Source: Carnobacterium_A sp049673005
GTDB lineage: Bacteria; Bacillota; Bacilli; Lactobacillales; Carnobacteriaceae
NCBI RefSeq assembly: GCF_049673005.1
Contig: NZ_JBATXB010000109.1
Span: forward strand, 1-60,103
Direction of reading: 5' to 3'
DNA: 60,103 bases
Below are positions 41,170 through 49,902 of this stretch, piece by piece. A model generated the notes under the pieces. It saw only the letters and a list, made by a program, of their open reading frames with translations. It had not been told where the DNA came from and did no database searches. Each line of letters starts with the position of its first letter. Position 1 is the first letter of the stretch. The translations under genes and the position numbers were made by a program.

Positions 41170-41223
41170 AATAATAAGAATTGATTAGCGAAATGGTACC
41201 TCGTCCTTTCAACTCCTATTATT
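41170..41223 (-). terminator. Hairpin between mglB and mglA
   Basis: Minus-strand 14-bp stem with two G-U pairs (41210-41223 with 41170-41183) and a 26-base loop, followed by TTTTTTT. It probably gives partial termination and a higher MglB level than MglA/MglC. Confidence 0.65.
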
Positions 41224-41265
41224 TTATCTCTAACCATTTACTTTAGATCATTAGTCAGATTTTTT

Positions 41266-42300
41266 TTATTCTTTGCCAGAATATGCTTGGTATGGGATAC
41301 GAATTGAAATTCCTGTATCGTCATATTCATAATCTGTGCCTTCAATATAATCCTTGCCCTGAGTAGCGTTTACTCCTAATGCAAAAATTGCTTCTGCCAT
41401 ACCAACAGCATCCTGTTTAACGGTCCCTGACATATAATTTTTAGAAATTAAATCGACCGCTTCATCTGTAGCGTCTACTCCAAATACTGGAATATATTTA
41501 TCCTCTCCATTATTGTACCCACCAGATTGTAAGGCTGAGATAGCGCCTGATGCCATTGAGTCATTATTAGCTAAAACAACTTCAATGTTGTCGCCTTCAC
41601 GTGATAACCAAGCTGAAACAGCTGTATTAGCTTTATCCGCATCCCAGTTTGCTACTTGTTGTCCAATTTCTTTGACTTCAATACCCGCATCTTTAATTGT
41701 TGATACCGAGAATTTTGTACGAGCAATGGCTTCAGGATTATCTGCATCACCCATTAACATGACATAGCTTAAAACACCATCGCCATTTTTATCTAATGTT
41801 TTATCTGCTTTCCATAATTCAGCAACCATTTCTCCTTGGATGACGCCGGCTTCTTCTGGTCTTGTGCCAACAAATCTAGCTTTATCGTAGCCAGCCAAAA
41901 CGTCTGCATCTGGCTCACGGTTAAAGAAAATCACTGGAATATCTGCAGCCGAAGCCTTATCGATAACTGTTTGTGCTGCACCAGTATCAACAACGTTTAC
42001 TAATAAAACTTTAACGCCTTTTTGAATCAAGACGTCAATTTGATCGTTTTGTGTTGCTTGATCTCCTTTAGAATCATTTAATAATAATTCAACATCTTTT
42101 TCGCCTTTTGAAGCGTCCTCTAATGCTTGTCGTACAGATGAGATGTATGTGTCATCGTATTTATAAAAGGCTACACCAATCTTCTCCCCAGATCCTGACG
42201 AATCTGATCCTTCTTCTGAATCTGAATTTCCACACGCAACCAATGTGCTCATTGTTAATAATGCTGCTGAACCTAATAAAAATCTTTTAAATTTACTCAA
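41266..42300 (-). CDS. mglB: Galactose/glucose-binding lipoprotein
   Basis: A 345-residue periplasmic-binding-type protein anchored outside the membrane by a lipobox (TLVAC; signal peptide about 1-22). Close likeness to E. coli MglB is visible: GVAFYKYDDTYISSVRQAL, NDSKGDQATQNDQIDVLIQKGV, FFNREPDAD, and the calcium loop DKNGDGVLSYVML, then VFGVDATDEAV. These hold D-galactose or D-glucose. The start is the TTG at 42300 with GGAGG 8 bases upstream. A perfect cre box lies just upstream. First gene of mglB-A-C-small ORF. Confidence 0.92.
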   Translation of the reverse strand: MSKFKRFLLGSAALLTMSTLVACGNSDSEEGSDSSGSGEKIGVAFYKYDDTYISSVRQALEDASKGEKDVELLLNDSKGDQATQNDQIDVLIQKGVKVLLVNVVDTGAAQTVIDKASAADIPVIFFNREPDADVLAGYDKARFVGTRPEEAGVIQGEMVAELWKADKTLDKNGDGVLSYVMLMGDADNPEAIARTKFSVSTIKDAGIEVKEIGQQVANWDADKANTAVSAWLSREGDNIEVVLANNDSMASGAISALQSGGYNNGEDKYIPVFGVDATDEAVDLISKNYMSGTVKQDAVGMAEAIFALGVNATQGKDYIEGTDYEYDDTGISIRIPYQAYSGKE

Positions 42301-42334
42301 CTTCAAAACCTCCAAATAGTTATATTTTCGCTAC

Positions 42335-42350
42335 ATGTAAACGTTAACAT
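42335..42350. promoter_or_regulatory. Catabolite-responsive element (cre) of the mgl operon
   Basis: ATGTAAACGTTAACAT is a fully palindromic match to the cre consensus, 35 bases upstream of the mglB start and directly after a TATAAA that could be the -10 box. The -35 box is unclear. Confidence 0.85.
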
Positions 42351-42422
42351 TTTATATCGTAAAGGACTATGTGATTTCATACTGTTCATGTTCAAAATGA
42401 TACGATGTTATCTTTTCACAAA

Positions 42423-42448
42423 AAAAAAGTAGATTTCTCTACTTTTTT
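42423..42448 (-). terminator. Terminator of the DUF368 gene
   Basis: Perfect 11-bp stem (42438-42448 with 42423-42433) with loop of four; minus-strand T-run. Confidence 0.8.
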
Positions 42449-42473
42449 ATACCTATTTATTTTTGATTAAGGT

Positions 42474-43376
42474 CTAATGAATCTTTTTCTTCCCTATTTG
42501 ATAAATCCCCATAAAACATAAAACCATTAAGACCAACCCTATCAAAGCAAATGGCAATCCTTTTGCCGTACTTAAATCACTTAGTGCGTTCGTATTATAC
42601 ATAATGGCGAAAGGTGACGCCAATACTAATCCTAAAATACCGCTATAAGTTAACGAACTATAGTGTTTAAATAAATACTCAATAACTTTACTAATTAAAA
42701 ATATACCAATTAATACACCTATTCCAAAAGTAAACAAAACTGTAAAATTAGGCAATAAGGTTTCCATATCTCCAACTCTTAAAGCATCAATAAAACTCGT
42801 GATTGTATTAATGATGGAATAATAATAGCCTAAGATCATTAAGACTAATGAACCACTCATACCGGGAACAATCATTGTTGCAGAGGCTATAATACCAATA
42901 AAGAACAATTTCATCAGGCTAAAAGGCGTGACAGCAATAGCTTCAAATGAAGATTCTGAACCTTGAAACATTGGTAGAACGGCTACTACAACAAACATAA
43001 TAACGAAAATAATTAGATGCTTGCTTGTTAGTTTTTCATTCTTCATTTTTAACCCTGCTTTAAAAGAAACCCATAAAACAGGAACTCCTCCTAGAATCAA
43101 TCCAACAAAAGCTAAAGCTGTTGGAAGAGTGTAATTGCTTAATAAAAATTCAATGGTATAAGTAAACGCAACAACTCCAAATGCAGCACCAATTAAAATA
43201 GGCAATAATGTTTTTAAACTAGCTTTCCAGTTCTTGAATAATTGACTAATCGAAAAAATCATACGATCGTAAATTCCAAGTGAAACAGCCATCGTACCAC
43301 CACTTACTCCTGGTATAATATTTGAAATGCCAATAACCATTCCTTTAAGTATATCTATTAAATAATTCATATTCAT
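42474..43376 (-). CDS. DUF368 family membrane protein (PopT-type polyprenyl-phosphate transporter)
   Basis: A 300-residue protein with about eight to nine predicted helices. The two inverted-repeat signatures of DUF368 are clear: GISNIIPGVSGGTMAVSLG at residues about 17-35 and MIVPGMSGSLVLMILGYYYS near 170. Members named PopT have been shown to recycle undecaprenyl phosphate across the membrane in Firmicutes, in parallel with DedA-type UptA. A DedA gene is also in this window (4246-4860). The gene is a single unit between mglB and the two-component operon; a long inverted repeat and a three-way-junction-like element lie upstream. Confidence 0.88.
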   Translation of the reverse strand: MNMNYLIDILKGMVIGISNIIPGVSGGTMAVSLGIYDRMIFSISQLFKNWKASLKTLLPILIGAAFGVVAFTYTIEFLLSNYTLPTALAFVGLILGGVPVLWVSFKAGLKMKNEKLTSKHLIIFVIMFVVVAVLPMFQGSESSFEAIAVTPFSLMKLFFIGIIASATMIVPGMSGSLVLMILGYYYSIINTITSFIDALRVGDMETLLPNFTVLFTFGIGVLIGIFLISKVIEYLFKHYSSLTYSGILGLVLASPFAIMYNTNALSDLSTAKGLPFALIGLVLMVLCFMGIYQIGKKKIH

Positions 43377-43429
43377 CCTCTTTTACTATATAATGTGCTT
43401 CTTTAACATAATAACAGAAGTGAACCATC

Positions 43430-43477
43430 AAGTGAAATAAAATAAATCTATACGATAAGACTTAGCTTATTTCACTT
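43430..43477. repeat. 11-bp inverted repeat upstream of the DUF368 gene
   Basis: AAGTGAAATAA (43430-43440) and TTATTTCACTT (43467-43477) are perfect inverted arms around 26 bases, 55-100 bases before the start codon. It may be a paired operator or an RNA hairpin. Confidence 0.4.
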
Positions 43478-43565
43478 TCAACTAATATGAGGAAATTAAT
43501 GTCCTTATTCCATACTATTTTTAATTAAAATTGAAAGAGAGCCATACCAAAATAAAAATAAGAAC

Positions 43566-43627
43566 AGATAGAGACGGTATTACCTTATTTGAACGAGCAG
43601 ATTAACTGCTTCTAGTTTTCTCTATCT
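43566..43627 (-). other. Possible three-way RNA junction between the binding-protein and DUF368 genes
   Basis: AGATAGAGA and TCTCTATCT (43566-43574 and 43619-43627) pair as a 9-bp stem. Inside are two small hairpins, AGCAG/CTGCT and GGT/ACC. It lies 44 bases after the stop of the 43672 gene on the same strand, with a U-rich stretch after the stem, so it may simply be the operon terminator. It could also belong to the DUF368 leader. Confidence 0.4.
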
Positions 43628-43671
43628 ATTAGAACTAACTTTTATATCTCGATACATCCTTGTTTTTCTTG

Positions 43672-44655
43672 CTAGTCCTGATAAGAGAAAGGAAATAAAA
43701 GCCTTTCTTTTTTTGATTGATACATTGTTTTTTGGGTTACCAACTCTACTTCAGTAAAAATAGGTTTGTTTATTTTTTCATCATTACTTGGATTAAGAGC
43801 TGACTGAATAGATAAATAACCTATCGCAAAAGGGTTTTGCACAATAAGAGCTAGGATACTTCCGTTTTCCAATAATTCTACGCACTCTATCTGACTGTCA
43901 AATCCAATAACAGCTACTTTATTTTGCATTTTTTTATTTTTTACAGCCCTACCTGCTCCGATAGTTGTGTATTCATTAAATGCGATTATTCCATCCATTT
44001 CAGGATTATTAGTTAACATTTCTTCAGTTAATAACTGCACCGTTTCATTATCAGACCTCGTCAACTTTTTTTCTATAATCTTTATTCTTGAAAATTCCTC
44101 TATAAACCTATAAAAAGCTTTCTCTTTTTCCTTTTCCTGACTACTAAGGGGTTCATCTTCAAAGCTTAAAACTCCAACTTCAGCCTCACTTCCAATTAGT
44201 TCAACTAACGTTTTGCCAACTAATTCACCAGCCTCTTTATTATTCGTCCCGATGTAGTTGAAGTTATAAGGATTTTCAAAAAAACTATCCATCATTATCA
44301 CTCTTATCCCTTTTTTTTGAATAAATTCTAAGTCTTTCTTACTTTTTTCTATATTTATAGCAGAAAAAATAATTGTATCAACTCCTAAGTCGATAGCTTC
44401 TTGTACATACACATTTTGTTGATAGCTTTCTTTGGTATTCTTTAACCTCCGTTTCAAAATACTAACATCGTTATAATCTGAAATAGCAGCCATCACACCT
44501 TCTTCAATCATTTGGTTGTAATAAGAATCTTGAGTATCTAGAATTAGCATAATTGTCTGTTTACTCTTCGACTGGTTGACGCAGCCTAAAAGCAAGGGGG
44601 TTATAAATAAAAATCCAATCACTAATAGATTTCTTCGTTTCTTTTTATTTCCCAT
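43672..44655 (-). CDS. Sugar-binding lipoprotein linked to a two-component system
   Basis: A 327-residue Peripla_BP_4 (RbsB/MglB/LacI-like) protein. Basic N-terminus MGNKKKRRN, signal helix and lipobox LLLGC place it outside the membrane. Fold segments: TIMLILDTQDSYYNQMIEEG, DTIIFSAINIE, YIGTNNKEAGELVGK, GIIAFNEYTTIGAGRAVK and VAVIGFDSQIECVE. It is the third gene after a YesN-like regulator and YesM-like kinase, with no permease or ATPase. It therefore probably senses a sugar and signals to the kinase. It may alternatively feed the nearby mgl importer. Confidence 0.82.
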   Translation of the reverse strand: MGNKKKRRNLLVIGFLFITPLLLGCVNQSKSKQTIMLILDTQDSYYNQMIEEGVMAAISDYNDVSILKRRLKNTKESYQQNVYVQEAIDLGVDTIIFSAINIEKSKKDLEFIQKKGIRVIMMDSFFENPYNFNYIGTNNKEAGELVGKTLVELIGSEAEVGVLSFEDEPLSSQEKEKEKAFYRFIEEFSRIKIIEKKLTRSDNETVQLLTEEMLTNNPEMDGIIAFNEYTTIGAGRAVKNKKMQNKVAVIGFDSQIECVELLENGSILALIVQNPFAIGYLSIQSALNPSNDEKINKPIFTEVELVTQKTMYQSKKERLLFPFSYQD

Positions 44656-44677
44656 AGAAACAACCTTCCTTATTTCA

Positions 44678-46399
44678 TTAAGCTTTTGGCAACCAAATAT
44701 TAATCGTTGTACCTAAATCTAACTCACTTTTAATCTCTACTCCATATTCTTTTCCAAAATACATTTGGATTCTTTGATGTACATTCCGGATTCCTATTCC
44801 ACCCTTTTTACTATCCATTCCCTTTTCAATCTCTTGTATTGCTTCTAAACTCATCCCAATTCCATCATCTTTTATCTCGATTAAAATTTTATTCTTTTTA
44901 TCCATTGCTTTTATAGAAATATTCCCTTCATCTATCATCCGTTCAATACCATGATAGAGAGCATTTTCTAAAAATGGTTGGATAATTATTTTTATTGTCG
45001 GATTCACTAAAATAGATTCATCTGCCTCAATAGTATAATGAAATTGATTTTTGTATCTAATCTGTTGAATGGTTAGATAACTCTGAGCATGTGCTAACTC
45101 TTGGCTAATTGGAATCATATGGTTGCCTTTATTTAATGAGATACGCAACAGTTTACCTAATGCTGCAACCATCTCAGAAGCTCCTTTATTATTTCCCCTT
45201 TCAGACATCCATAAAATAGATTCTAATGTATTGTATAAAAAATGAGGATTAATTTGAGCTTGTAAAACATTCATTTCACTCTTTCTTAACCCTTCTTGCT
45301 CGTCTTTTACTTGAACCATTAATTCTTTTACTTGATCAATTAAATGATTATAGGAACCTGATAATTGCTGAATCTCTGTAAACCTATTTTCATGTGTATA
45401 AACATCAAATTTATTTTCATTCACATTCTTCATCACTTTTACCATATTAGTAATCGGATGCGCAATGTATTTAGATACACTAATACTCATTACTAGAATT
45501 AAACTGAATACGATTAGAAATATCCATAGTGTATTTTTTTTAATATCTACGATAGCTTCATTTAAAGAGTCTGTTAAATAAGAAACTCCTATGATTTTCC
45601 AACCTGTTGAAGGAATTGTTGCTACGGCTATCGTATTTTTTTGATCCTCTGTAATATATACTCCATCACTTTTATCTTTAACAAAAGTAAGATTCTCCTC
45701 CTTAGCATTTGTCTGGATGATTCTTTGTTTTGGATGATAAATCAACTCATTTTTGTCATCTAAAATAAAAGAATAGCCTCTTTTTCCGATAGTAACTTTA
45801 TTAAAATAGCTCCCTAAAGAGTTAAAATTATAGTCAATTAACAAGGTATACTGTTTAGATTGAATCGTAACTGGTGTAGTCATCGACAAAACCCATTGAT
45901 GATTCTTTTCGAATAAATTTTGTACATGTGGAGAAGATACGGTTATTCGCTCACTTTCATTTTGAAACCATCTTTGATTAAATACGGTTTCCATTTCTTT
46001 AGGTGTGTATTGCGACGGTGCATAGTGAGTTATTTTACCTTTTTGATCCAATAAACTTACGGAAACCACGTTCCGATTTAAACGAAAACTGGTTCCCAAT
46101 AATTCTGAAATCTGATTAACCTGTAGTTCAGTTCTTTTTAATTCATCTAAGATTCCATATGCAGTTCCGTTCATAGTTTCAATTTCATTGGTTAAGCTAA
46201 TACTAGACTGTTTAACACTTTGAAGAGTTGTTATTTTAGAGTGATTCACCAATGTATCTTTGAATATGACCGATAAAAAAATTGAAAACAATAAAATAGT
46301 GACAATCGTTAACACACTCAGAGAAAGAGCCAGAATAACTTGTAAACTTTTTATTTTTTTACTCCATTGAATTCCTATTCGCTTTAAAGAATTAAGCAT
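44678..46399 (-). CDS. YesM-like sensor histidine kinase
   Basis: A 573-residue membrane kinase. Helix about 20-45, an extracellular dCache-like sensor (about 50-290; GTSFRLNRNVVSVSLLDQKG, TVSSPHVQNLFEKNHQWVLSM), a second helix (about 292-312), a HAMP linker, and a His_kinase domain with phospho-acceptor His386 in INPHFLYNTLESI. The ATP-binding part carries QPFLENALYHGIE and GGIGIRNVHQRIQMYFG. Such kinases pair with AraC-type regulators and often with a lipoprotein sensor, here the next gene (22 bases on). Confidence 0.92.
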   Translation of the reverse strand: MLNSLKRIGIQWSKKIKSLQVILALSLSVLTIVTILLFSIFLSVIFKDTLVNHSKITTLQSVKQSSISLTNEIETMNGTAYGILDELKRTELQVNQISELLGTSFRLNRNVVSVSLLDQKGKITHYAPSQYTPKEMETVFNQRWFQNESERITVSSPHVQNLFEKNHQWVLSMTTPVTIQSKQYTLLIDYNFNSLGSYFNKVTIGKRGYSFILDDKNELIYHPKQRIIQTNAKEENLTFVKDKSDGVYITEDQKNTIAVATIPSTGWKIIGVSYLTDSLNEAIVDIKKNTLWIFLIVFSLILVMSISVSKYIAHPITNMVKVMKNVNENKFDVYTHENRFTEIQQLSGSYNHLIDQVKELMVQVKDEQEGLRKSEMNVLQAQINPHFLYNTLESILWMSERGNNKGASEMVAALGKLLRISLNKGNHMIPISQELAHAQSYLTIQQIRYKNQFHYTIEADESILVNPTIKIIIQPFLENALYHGIERMIDEGNISIKAMDKKNKILIEIKDDGIGMSLEAIQEIEKGMDSKKGGIGIRNVHQRIQMYFGKEYGVEIKSELDLGTTINIWLPKA

Positions 46400-46427
46400 A
46401 TCCCATCACTTCTTCACTGGTAATAAA

Positions 46428-48053
46428 TCAAACCAGTAACTCTTTCTCCTTGAATGATTCACGAATTTTATTCGGTGATTCTCCAAAGTATTTTTTAAAG
46501 CAATAGGAAAAATAGTGTTGATCGGTATATCCTGATGCTAAGGCTACTTCTATTATCTTACAATCTGTTGTTAATAAATGCTCTTTAGCCTTTTCCATCC
46601 TTATTTTTATTAATGCATTTGTAAAGGAAATACCATTCTCTTTTTTGAAGAGAGAACTGAAATAACTTGGACTAATAGCCATCTTTTTACTAACTAATTT
46701 TAACGAAAGAGCTGGATCATTATAATTATTCACTAAATAATCGTAACTTTTTTTAGCCAATGAATCTGTTTTCTTTTTCCTTTGTAAATGAATACTATCT
46801 ACAACGGTTAGACAAAATTCTTTGAACCAGTCTCTAATTTCTTCTATTTCTTGATAATAATGAATATCGGAAATCATCTGGATTCGTTGAAGCATAGTGG
46901 TATCGTATATCGGAATAACTGATTTATACGCTTTCAAAACAGAAACGTACAGTTCCATTAAAAATATTTGAAGATGAGTCTCATTGTCTTTCTCCAACCC
47001 CTGAAATAATTCATCAATAAATTCGAGTAGCTCTTCTTTTGATGCAATTTTTATTAACGAAATTAATTTCGTTTCATTTGATTCATCAAAGACCATTTTT
47101 TCTAATCCGCTTGTTTCAATATCCGAAATATAAACTTCTTTGTTTCTTTTCATAAGCATTCCATAGTTTAAAGCTGAGATGGAAGATTGAAAAGATAACC
47201 TCGCATCAGAAAGTGAATTGTATTCCTCACTAACCCCGATTCCTACTGAGAAATGAAACAATTTTTTTATAGTCTCACTAATTTCTCTTACGATAATATC
47301 TTTATACAAGTCTATATTTTCTTTCGTATCTGATAACATGACGACTATATTCGATGTAAAGTTAAAGACCTCTCCACCTAAATACTTACTCGAAATTTTG
47401 CGTGTCACATTCGCTAAAGAGAATTTCATCATTTCTAGATTATGATTTTCTAATTGACTTTTATTTAATGTTGATTTATCAATATTTACATTTAATAATA
47501 CGTTCCGGTTACCCGTCAGATTAAGTCGATACGTTTCAACTAATTTTTGAATTTCTTCTTCTGGAACCTCTTTGTAATTATCCGTAATTAATGAAACTAA
47601 AAAAGACATTTTAATCCCTTGGAAGTTTTCTAAATAATTTGTTTCGATTCTTTTTAAATCATTAGCTTCTCTTTTTTCTTCTATTAATATTTCACGAACT
47701 TGATCAAGCATTTTTTCCAAATCTTTAATTGAAATTGGTTTTAATAAATACTCAATAATATTTAGTTTTATGCCGCTAACAGCGTAATCAAAATCATCAT
47801 GTCCACTTAAAAAAACAATCTTGACCGATGGATGCTTTTCTCTTATTCTTTTAGTTAACTCTATTCCATTCATTACTGGCATACGAATGTCGGTTATTAA
47901 GATATCGGGTACATTTTTGCTCATAATTTCTAAGGCTTCTTCCCCATTACTAGCCTCTCCTAAGATAAAAAAACCTTTTTTTTCCCACTGAACTAACTCA
48001 ATAATTGACTGCCTAATATATTGTTCGTCATCTACTAATAGAATTGAATACAA
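46428..48053 (-). CDS. YesN-like response regulator with AraC DNA-binding domain
   Basis: A 541-residue regulator. The receiver domain (1-120) has the acidic pair Asp8/Asp9, phospho-acceptor Asp55 in ILITDIRMPVMNG and Lys in YLLKPIS. A middle linker (about 130-420) is followed by a two-HTH AraC domain (about 435-535; LKLVSKKMAISPSYFSSLFKKE, EVALASGYTDQHYFSYCFKKYFGESPNKIR). TTG start with AGGAG upstream. First gene of the regulator-kinase-lipoprotein operon. Its likely targets include the neighbouring mgl operon, by context only. Confidence 0.92.
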   Translation of the reverse strand: MYSILLVDDEQYIRQSIIELVQWEKKGFFILGEASNGEEALEIMSKNVPDILITDIRMPVMNGIELTKRIREKHPSVKIVFLSGHDDFDYAVSGIKLNIIEYLLKPISIKDLEKMLDQVREILIEEKREANDLKRIETNYLENFQGIKMSFLVSLITDNYKEVPEEEIQKLVETYRLNLTGNRNVLLNVNIDKSTLNKSQLENHNLEMMKFSLANVTRKISSKYLGGEVFNFTSNIVVMLSDTKENIDLYKDIIVREISETIKKLFHFSVGIGVSEEYNSLSDARLSFQSSISALNYGMLMKRNKEVYISDIETSGLEKMVFDESNETKLISLIKIASKEELLEFIDELFQGLEKDNETHLQIFLMELYVSVLKAYKSVIPIYDTTMLQRIQMISDIHYYQEIEEIRDWFKEFCLTVVDSIHLQRKKKTDSLAKKSYDYLVNNYNDPALSLKLVSKKMAISPSYFSSLFKKENGISFTNALIKIRMEKAKEHLLTTDCKIIEVALASGYTDQHYFSYCFKKYFGESPNKIRESFKEKELLV

Positions 48054-48084
48054 TTTTGACCGCTCCTTTTTTTCTTATAGTTCC

Positions 48085-48113
48085 ATTTTAAGTATTCGCT
48101 TACATTATTACAA
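48085..48113 (-). promoter_or_regulatory. Promoter of the two-component operon
   Basis: -35 TTGTAA (48108-48113) and -10 TAAAAT (48085-48090) with exactly 17 bases between, minus strand. Confidence 0.55.
48091..48105. promoter_or_regulatory. Catabolite-responsive element (cre) inside the two-component promoter
   Basis: Minus-strand ATGTAAGCGAATACT matches WTGNAANCGNWNNCW completely and fills the spacer between -35 and -10, a position that should block RNA polymerase. Confidence 0.75.
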
Positions 48114-48181
48114 TAACAACTTGTATTTCTTTCCTATCTATACTGAGTTCATTTTTATTTTAGACATATTTAATAAAAAAA

Positions 48182-48214
48182 TAGAACCCGACTAATTTTA
48201 TCAGCCAAGCTCTA
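48182..48214 (-). terminator. Terminator of the tRNA-Leu gene
   Basis: Minus-strand 14-bp stem rich in G-U pairs (48201-48214 with 48182-48195), loop of five, followed by a T-run. Confidence 0.65.
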
Positions 48215-48227
48215 CTTTATATTTTTA

Positions 48228-48311
48228 TGCGGCCGAGAAGACTCGAACTTCCACCGGGGATACCCCGACCAGCCCCTCAAGCTGGCGCGTCTGCCATTCC
48301 GCCACGACCGC
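48228..48311 (-). tRNA. tRNA-Leu(GAG)
   Basis: Reads GCGGTCGTGGCGGAATGGCA... on the minus strand. Acceptor stem GCGGTCG pairs with CGGCCGC (one G-U). Anticodon stem CCAGC/GCTGG holds loop TTGAGGG, giving anticodon GAG (codons CUC/CUU). A long variable arm (TCGGGG...CCCCGG-type) and TTCGAGT T-loop mark a class II leucine tRNA. The 84-nt gene ends in A73; CCA is not encoded. It stands alone with its own terminator, next to a beta-helix protein gene. Confidence 0.95.
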
Positions 48312-48392
48312 GTTTCAAATGATTTGTAAAAAAACAACCTGTTTCTTACACTAATCACTATACCTCCATGAGGATAAATATGCAACAGAAAA

Positions 48393-48430
48393 ATAGTCTC
48401 AAAAAATTCAACTTATCTTTTTGAGACTAT
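48393..48430 (-). terminator. Terminator of the beta-helix gene
   Basis: Perfect 13-bp stem ATAGTCTCAAAAA / TTTTTGAGACTAT (48393-48405 with 48418-48430) with a T-run on the minus strand. Confidence 0.85.
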
Positions 48431-48437
48431 ACTAGGC

Positions 48438-49865
48438 TTATTTGTAACTCACTTGAATATGAGAGGTGGTTTTACTCACTTGGACTGCTTTTTTATTAGA
48501 AGGATAATTTTTAAGTTGAATGTTTCTCACGGCAACTTCTTTTGCTCGGTATTGAATAGAAATAGCCTTATTATTGGAGCTAAATGGCAACTGAGACTGT
48601 GCCTGAGCAAAAAAATGGTTAATCGCTACTTTTTGATAAGCAGATATAACAAGAGCTCTTTTTTTTGAGTTCGCATACAAAGTGGTATCTTGAGGGAAAT
48701 AAGAGGCAAGAAACGTCCCCCGAATACCAAATGCTGAACGACTTGCTTCATCAGTCAAAGCATGATGCCCGATATGCCTAAAATTATAAGAACGGTTATC
48801 ATGATAAGATAGATGTCCAATTATTTGAGTATCTGAAGCAGCCGAACTCGTTTTGTGTGCTTTAATCTCTATTCCACCAAAACAATAGGCACTTAAGTTA
48901 TTAACCAAAATCACATGTTGAGAACCGTCATCTACCTCAATGCCATTCGAATTAGAATACCCCATTTTATGTGCTCTTCCACTAGGGTGATGCACAAAAC
49001 AGTTAGAAATCAATACATCATCACTATGGTGCGTTGTGATGCCATCATCTCCAAAACCAACTGCTTCTACTTGATCCACCCAAACAAAGCGACTACCAAA
49101 ACGCGAACGCTTACCGTCTCCTAAATAATTGTAAAATGCCGATGTCACGTCTACCCCATGAAGTCCTGGATTTTTTACTGTTACATTTCGAATCAAAGCA
49201 AAATGGACATGTGCCAATGTTAATCCACTAGAACTTGTACCTCCAGATGCTGTTCTTTGCCCTTTGGGTATACGCTCATTATTCCAATCTAGCGTTAATC
49301 CTTCAATTCTAATATGGCTATTTCCTCTTAAATAATGCCAATTTGTTACTAGCCTAGCTCTTTTCGGTGCTAAATCAGAAAGAATCAACTGCGTTTGCTC
49401 TGTTCCACTTCCAATTAATTCCGTATAAGAAGGCACTTTAATTCCAGTTATCCGATAGTTTCCTGGAGGGATAATGACAGATCTGAATCCTGTTGAAATA
49501 GCCTTTTTAAAAGCTGCTGTGCAGTCTGTTACTCCATCTCCAATTGCTCCATAATCTGTTACTGATACTGTTTTAGTCTGTTTTCTTAACCGAATCATAG
49601 CTTGATCTAGTTGATCTTTCCATTCAGGGAAAACGTTTCCTTCGCAATCAACAAACGCTGGATGCGTACTCGTATAATCTGTTTTCAATTTAGATAAAAA
49701 AGAACCATTTAAACCCTTATACTTTTTATCACTTTTTTTATCAAAATCTTTTAATAATTGAAACTGTTTTTCTGTTTCGTCAATAGCTTGTTTTTTTTCT
49801 TTATTGCTATTATAGAATGGAAACGCGTTAGTCAACAACTCATGAATAACAGCCGCTTGATTCAT
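48438..49865 (-). CDS. Right-handed parallel beta-helix protein (pectate-lyase-3 / GH28-related)
   Basis: A 475-residue protein. After a polar helical N-terminus (about 1-100) comes the Pectate_lyase_3 entry motif VTDYGAIGDGVTDCTAAFKK, the IIPPGNYRIT strand and a series of beta-helix coils (about 130-460) rich in Asn, His and Ser. Carboxylate clusters such as GFGDDGITTHHSDD are compatible with a GH28-like active site. There is no signal peptide, LPxTG or choline-binding tail, so secretion is not evident. It could be a cytosolic enzyme on sugar fragments or a cell-surface/phage-derived protein. It ends near tRNA-Leu, a common integration site, but no integrase is seen. Confidence 0.75.
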   Translation of the reverse strand: MNQAAVIHELLTNAFPFYNSNKEKKQAIDETEKQFQLLKDFDKKSDKKYKGLNGSFLSKLKTDYTSTHPAFVDCEGNVFPEWKDQLDQAMIRLRKQTKTVSVTDYGAIGDGVTDCTAAFKKAISTGFRSVIIPPGNYRITGIKVPSYTELIGSGTEQTQLILSDLAPKRARLVTNWHYLRGNSHIRIEGLTLDWNNERIPKGQRTASGGTSSSGLTLAHVHFALIRNVTVKNPGLHGVDVTSAFYNYLGDGKRSRFGSRFVWVDQVEAVGFGDDGITTHHSDDVLISNCFVHHPSGRAHKMGYSNSNGIEVDDGSQHVILVNNLSAYCFGGIEIKAHKTSSAASDTQIIGHLSYHDNRSYNFRHIGHHALTDEASRSAFGIRGTFLASYFPQDTTLYANSKKRALVISAYQKVAINHFFAQAQSQLPFSSNNKAISIQYRAKEVAVRNIQLKNYPSNKKAVQVSKTTSHIQVSYK

Positions 49866-49902
49866 CTAGTCACCTCTTATTCCATTTTATTACCCACTTA
49901 GT

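Noticed and set aside
48228..49865. Prophage or genomic island at tRNA-Leu
   Set aside because: No integrase, phage structural gene or repeated tRNA 3' end was found.
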